From NCBI GenBank assembly GCA_034520745.1, contig JAXHNF010000015.1, positions 1 to 18,062 on the forward strand: a stretch of 18,062 nt of DNA. Direction: 5' to 3'. The DNA comes from Alkalibacterium sp034520745. Its GTDB lineage: Bacteria > Bacillota > Bacilli > Lactobacillales > Carnobacteriaceae_A. Both the position numbers and the translations under genes were made by a program. The notes below the pieces were generated by a model. The model was not told where the DNA came from, made no database searches, and saw nothing but the letters and a program-made list of their open reading frames with translations. Of the stretch, positions 15,321-18,062 are shown one piece after another; positions within the stretch are counted from its first letter, which is position 1, and each line of letters opens with the position of its first letter.

Positions 15321-15878
15321 CTAATCACTCACTTCTTCTCTCGCTTCTTTATACCATTGTTCAGTCTATTTCTTCAGGTATATAGTGCGATGGACGCAGT
15401 AACTGCCCGCTATCATCTTTCAATCTTTTAATAGAATCTTCATAAGCATGAAGTTTAAACGTATAGTCTTCTGCTTCTATCATATAAGTCCCCCCATCAA
15501 ACTGGATACCATCGACACGAAGAAGATTCTGTAACGTCTTTAACGCTGCTCCCGCTTTCTGAATTTCCTTCTATGATACGAACATTTAAGTACTAAGCCT
15601 TCCTCTTGCTCTATAAATTCATAATACCTTGGTATTCCAAATGTAACCCCATTCGAAGGCACTTCTAAATATATATCTGGTAAAATCTCCTGCTTTGCCA
15701 GTAAATGTAATTTCTCCAAATCGGTCGGTATATTCCTTTTGTTTCTCAGAAACTAATTCATCTAGTTTCACTCGTTCACTGCGTTTCTGCCTGTATTCTT
15801 CAAAATTACTGACAGACCGTCGTCCTCTTTTGCGCAACCTCCAATGACCAAAAGAAATAGAATCAAAATCAATTTCAT
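15321..15878 (-). CDS. Lipoprotein encoded after an ABC permease, about four frameshifts
   Basis: The start ATG (15876-15878) begins a lipoprotein signal peptide, MKLILILFLLVIGGC, with lipidated Cys at 15 followed by AKEDD. Across frames the product continues NFEEYRQKRSERVKLDELV, SEKQKEYTD, DLEKLHLLAKQEILPDIYLE, VPSNGVTFGIPRYYEFIEQE, EGLVLKCSYH, KEIQKAGAALKTLQNLL, RVDGIQFDGGTYMIEAEDY, DSIKRLKDDSGQLLRPSHY and ends EQWYKEAREEVSD at TAG 15321-15323. Breaks lie near 15808, 15722, 15570 and 15366. About 185 residues. AGAGGAACG precedes the start. I do not recognise the family. Its place right after the permease suggests it is a partner of that transporter, for example a surface sensor or immunity lipoprotein. 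Confidence 0.65.
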
Positions 15879-15898
15879 TATGCTCGTTCCTCTTTCTT

Positions 15899-17102
15899 CT
15901 AATTTATCTTTTTTTCTTAAGTTCACTCTTCTAAACACATTGAAGCGTGTGGTCAAAAATAAAAGACATTCTATGGCTAACCAGGTTACTCCTAGTGACA
16001 GTACACCATTTTGAAAATTCAAGTCTTTGAGAATTATATAGAAAATTATGATATCCCGACAAAACCGATCCGATTGAGAAAAAGGTAGGGGGAAGTAAAC
16101 CGATATCACTGAAGTAGCCTATCCCTCTGGAATAGTATCAGTGCTTCACTAGAAAAGGACCGCTACGCCGATGATCAAGTTGAGTAAATTCCTGCTTAAC
16201 TAGGACACTAAGAAAAAGAATCCCTCTTACTAAAACAAGTGAAGCCAAGACCAGCAAAGCCAGCGCCTGACTATACCATATCCAAAGGGGTAAAGGATCA
16301 AATCCACCGCCATATAAATCAAACCAAAAATACAGAGCTACAGTCGAGAACGAGCCTATCCCAAATTTTGGACCAATCGTTACCAGTAAAATTCATAAAG
16401 CCTGCGAATAACGTGAGTAAGAAGCCCAGCAAAATGACTGATGTTTTGGTCCATAATATTTTTTCCAAACGTTAAGGGTGTCCCGTTAAATAGAGTGGCG
16501 TGTCCCTTGTTTTTCGTTAAGCTGTCGATTGAAAAGAGAACAAGCAAGATCAGCATAAGGAGTGGTAAATCTCCTATCATTAAACGTTGAATCGTCTGCA
16601 ATGCTGTTCGTTCTTCAACCACTTCAGGCGTTATGTCTTCAAAGTCCTCTTCGCCATAGGCTTCATATCTAGAATATATGTAACCGATCCAAAACTGTTG
16701 TTCCAGTCTGGGATGAGGTTCATCTATATCATAAAACTGAGGATCCACTTCTTCCCCGTATCGCGCCCAGCGTATTTCATTGTGTACAAGCCTCGTGGCA
16801 AAAAAATAGTCTTCACTGCTTTCCTGTCTTAAAGCTTCTAATTGATTATTGCTATACTCAATGATCCGATGAGCAGTTTCGGCGGTTCGAGGGCGTTCTG
16901 TTCCAAACTCTTCAATCACCGCTTCCTGTTCTTCTATACGTTCGGTAATCAGTGCCTTCATCCGCAAATGAATAAATAGGCTGATACTGAGGTGCCATGA
17001 CTAAACCGTAATACAAGGTAGCTAACAAGAAAGGAGAAACAGTATGCGGTTTTTAACATTTCGCGTAAATAAAAGCCATTCAAATTTAAATTGTGCGCGC
17101 AT
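15899..17102 (-). CDS. ABC-2-type transporter permease, several frameshifts
   Basis: Membrane subunit paired with the ATPase upstream. The start ATG (17100-17102) follows AAGGAG, 15 nt after the ATPase stop codon. It opens MRAQFKFEWLLFTRN; a first membrane helix (about residues 17-40) then leads to a large charged extracytoplasmic region (about 45-170, from EALITERIEEQEAVIEEF to EEDFEDITPEVVEER). Several hydrophobic segments follow: LPLLMLILLVLFSI, TSVILLGFLLTLFAGF, LALLVLASLVLV, LPPTFFSIGSVLSGYHNFLY and LSLGVTWLAIECLLFL. That layout is standard for ABC-2 exporters. Breaks lie near 17032, 16962, 16385, about 16150 and 16010. The likely end is TAG 15899-15901 if the T7 run just beyond it is one base too long. 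About 400 residues. The substrate is unknown. Confidence 0.7.
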
Positions 17103-17117
17103 GATCGTCTCCTTAAG

Positions 17118-18015
17118 TTAGTTAGTGTACAGTTCGTTGTACCATTCACTTGACCCAATTTTTCCTATCTTCGTTTCTGTATACCCTTTTTCATAGAAAA
17201 AACTCGTCCATTTGCCCACTTCATCTGCATTCATATCTTTTAAAGGAAGACAGAAAAGCGCGTTCGCTATATGTCTGGCGCCAGCAGGTCGTTGTTCTTC
17301 TGTGAATAGTGAAACTAAGTTCTCTTCAGAAATTCTAACTTTCAAGTATAGTTCTTCATCTTGTTTTGTATTATGTGACTCGAGTGCAATGTGACCCTTT
17401 TTCAAGAAAAGCACTCTGTCTGCATCGAGATCCAGATTATTCAGTAAATGTGACGCAATGAGTATGATTTTATCCTGCTCTTTAAGCTTGATCAATTCGT
17501 CCGTCAGTAAATTGACGTTATCCGGATCGAGCCCCATTCATGACTTCATCCATTAACATCACATCCGTATCAGCTGCAAGGATCATCGCAAAGCACAAAC
17601 GCTGGCGCATACCTAGTGAGTAAGTTTTGACGGTATTTTTGACATAGTGGCTCATGTTCAACCGGTCTATAATCTCCTCCACATCACTGGTTGACTGGTT
17701 CCATAAGCTCGCATAATAATTGATATGCTCTATTCCAGTTAATTCCTGATATAAATCATCGATTTCTGGGAGAAAAGACAGGTGTCTGCGCATTTCTATT
17801 TCATTTTTCTTAGTCGAATAATCCAGTGACTTGCCATAAATTACTTCCCCTTCGTCAGGGCTTAAGAAGTTCATGATAATATTGAGCAGCGTGGTCTTTC
17901 CCGTTCCGTTCGGTGCGACAAGGCCAATAATTTCACCTTTTTCAATAGTGATCGAAATATTATCCAAAACAACATTTTGACCAAATGACTGACTGACATT
18001 TTTAATATGTAACAT
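17118..18015 (-). CDS. ABC transporter ATP-binding protein, one frameshift
   Basis: Cytosolic ATPase of an ABC exporter. The Walker A segment is APNGTGKTT (34-42), with Ala in place of the usual first Gly. The signature YSLGMRQRL is at 132-140, Walker B VMLMDE at 152-157 (followed by Val where Pro is usual), then the D-loop GLDPD and the H-loop SHLL. The G4 run near 17531-17534 has one G too many. With G3 the frame joins DEVMNGLDPDN and gives about 298 residues, including a C-terminal domain of about 80 residues after the ATPase core. AAAGGAGAG precedes the start. The upstream 47 bases to the window edge look like a continued operon on the same strand. Resembles multidrug or peptide-antibiotic exporters, but the substrate is not determinable. 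Confidence 0.9.
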
Positions 18016-18062
18016 CGTTTCTCTCCTTTACGCTTTTTCTTAAGAATCTGCAGTGAAGTCTA

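Overview
The window looks like a chromosomal segment from a low- to mid-GC Bacillota, most likely order Bacillales. Pointers are the ptb-buk-lpdV-bkdAA-bkdAB-bkdB gene order, strong AAGGAGG-type ribosome binding sites, sigma-A promoters, CcpA-type cre sites, an MhqR-type operator and DUF2975/HTH and lipoprotein genes with typical Gram-positive lipoboxes. I cannot name the genus with confidence.

Layout. 1-340: the tail of a DUF2975-type membrane protein followed by a small Cro/C1-type HTH regulator and a perfect hairpin terminator. 342-612: an intergenic array of five degenerate 51-52 bp tandem units, most of them with an internal dyad. 690-2838: leucine dehydrogenase (bcd, minus) divergent from a LysR-type regulator (plus), with a candidate cre site and a dyad between them. 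2879-9668 (minus): a branched-chain 2-oxoacid catabolic operon, in transcription order ptb, buk, lpdV, bkdAA, bkdAB, bkdB, with a second cre site just ahead of ptb. Together with Bcd it turns Leu/Ile/Val into branched-chain acyl-CoA, which can prime branched fatty acids or yield ATP through Ptb and Buk. The usual BkdR/sigma-54 control is not visible. 9981-11306: an SDR oxidoreductase followed by a small basic membrane protein, with promoter and terminator. 11356-12430: a VOC ring-cleaving dioxygenase (MhqO/MhqA-like) with a near-consensus sigma-A promoter and an MhqR-like palindrome directly after the -10. 12431-12810: non-coding, with short direct repeats. 12875-13518: an orphan lipoprotein with its terminator. 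13534-15247: purH standing alone. 15321-18015 (minus): an ABC ATPase, an ABC-2-type permease and a lipoprotein, arranged as an operon whose start lies beyond the window.

The dominant oddity is about 34 single-base insertions or deletions that break frame in otherwise well conserved genes: purH 5, ptb 7, buk 3, the dioxygenase 3, lpdV 1, bkdAA 1, the ABC ATPase 1, the permease at least 4, its lipoprotein about 4, the HTH gene 1-2, DUF2975 1, and a compensating pair inside the SDR gene. In nearly every case one base restores a full-length, family-like protein. I read this as uncorrected sequencing or assembly error, not as mass pseudogenisation; gene spans below are given for the reconstructed genes. 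No clearly novel defence or mobile system was found. The most interesting items are the tandem dyad repeats, the regulatory rewiring of the bkd cluster, the MhqR-type operator and the uncharacterised ABC/lipoprotein operon.
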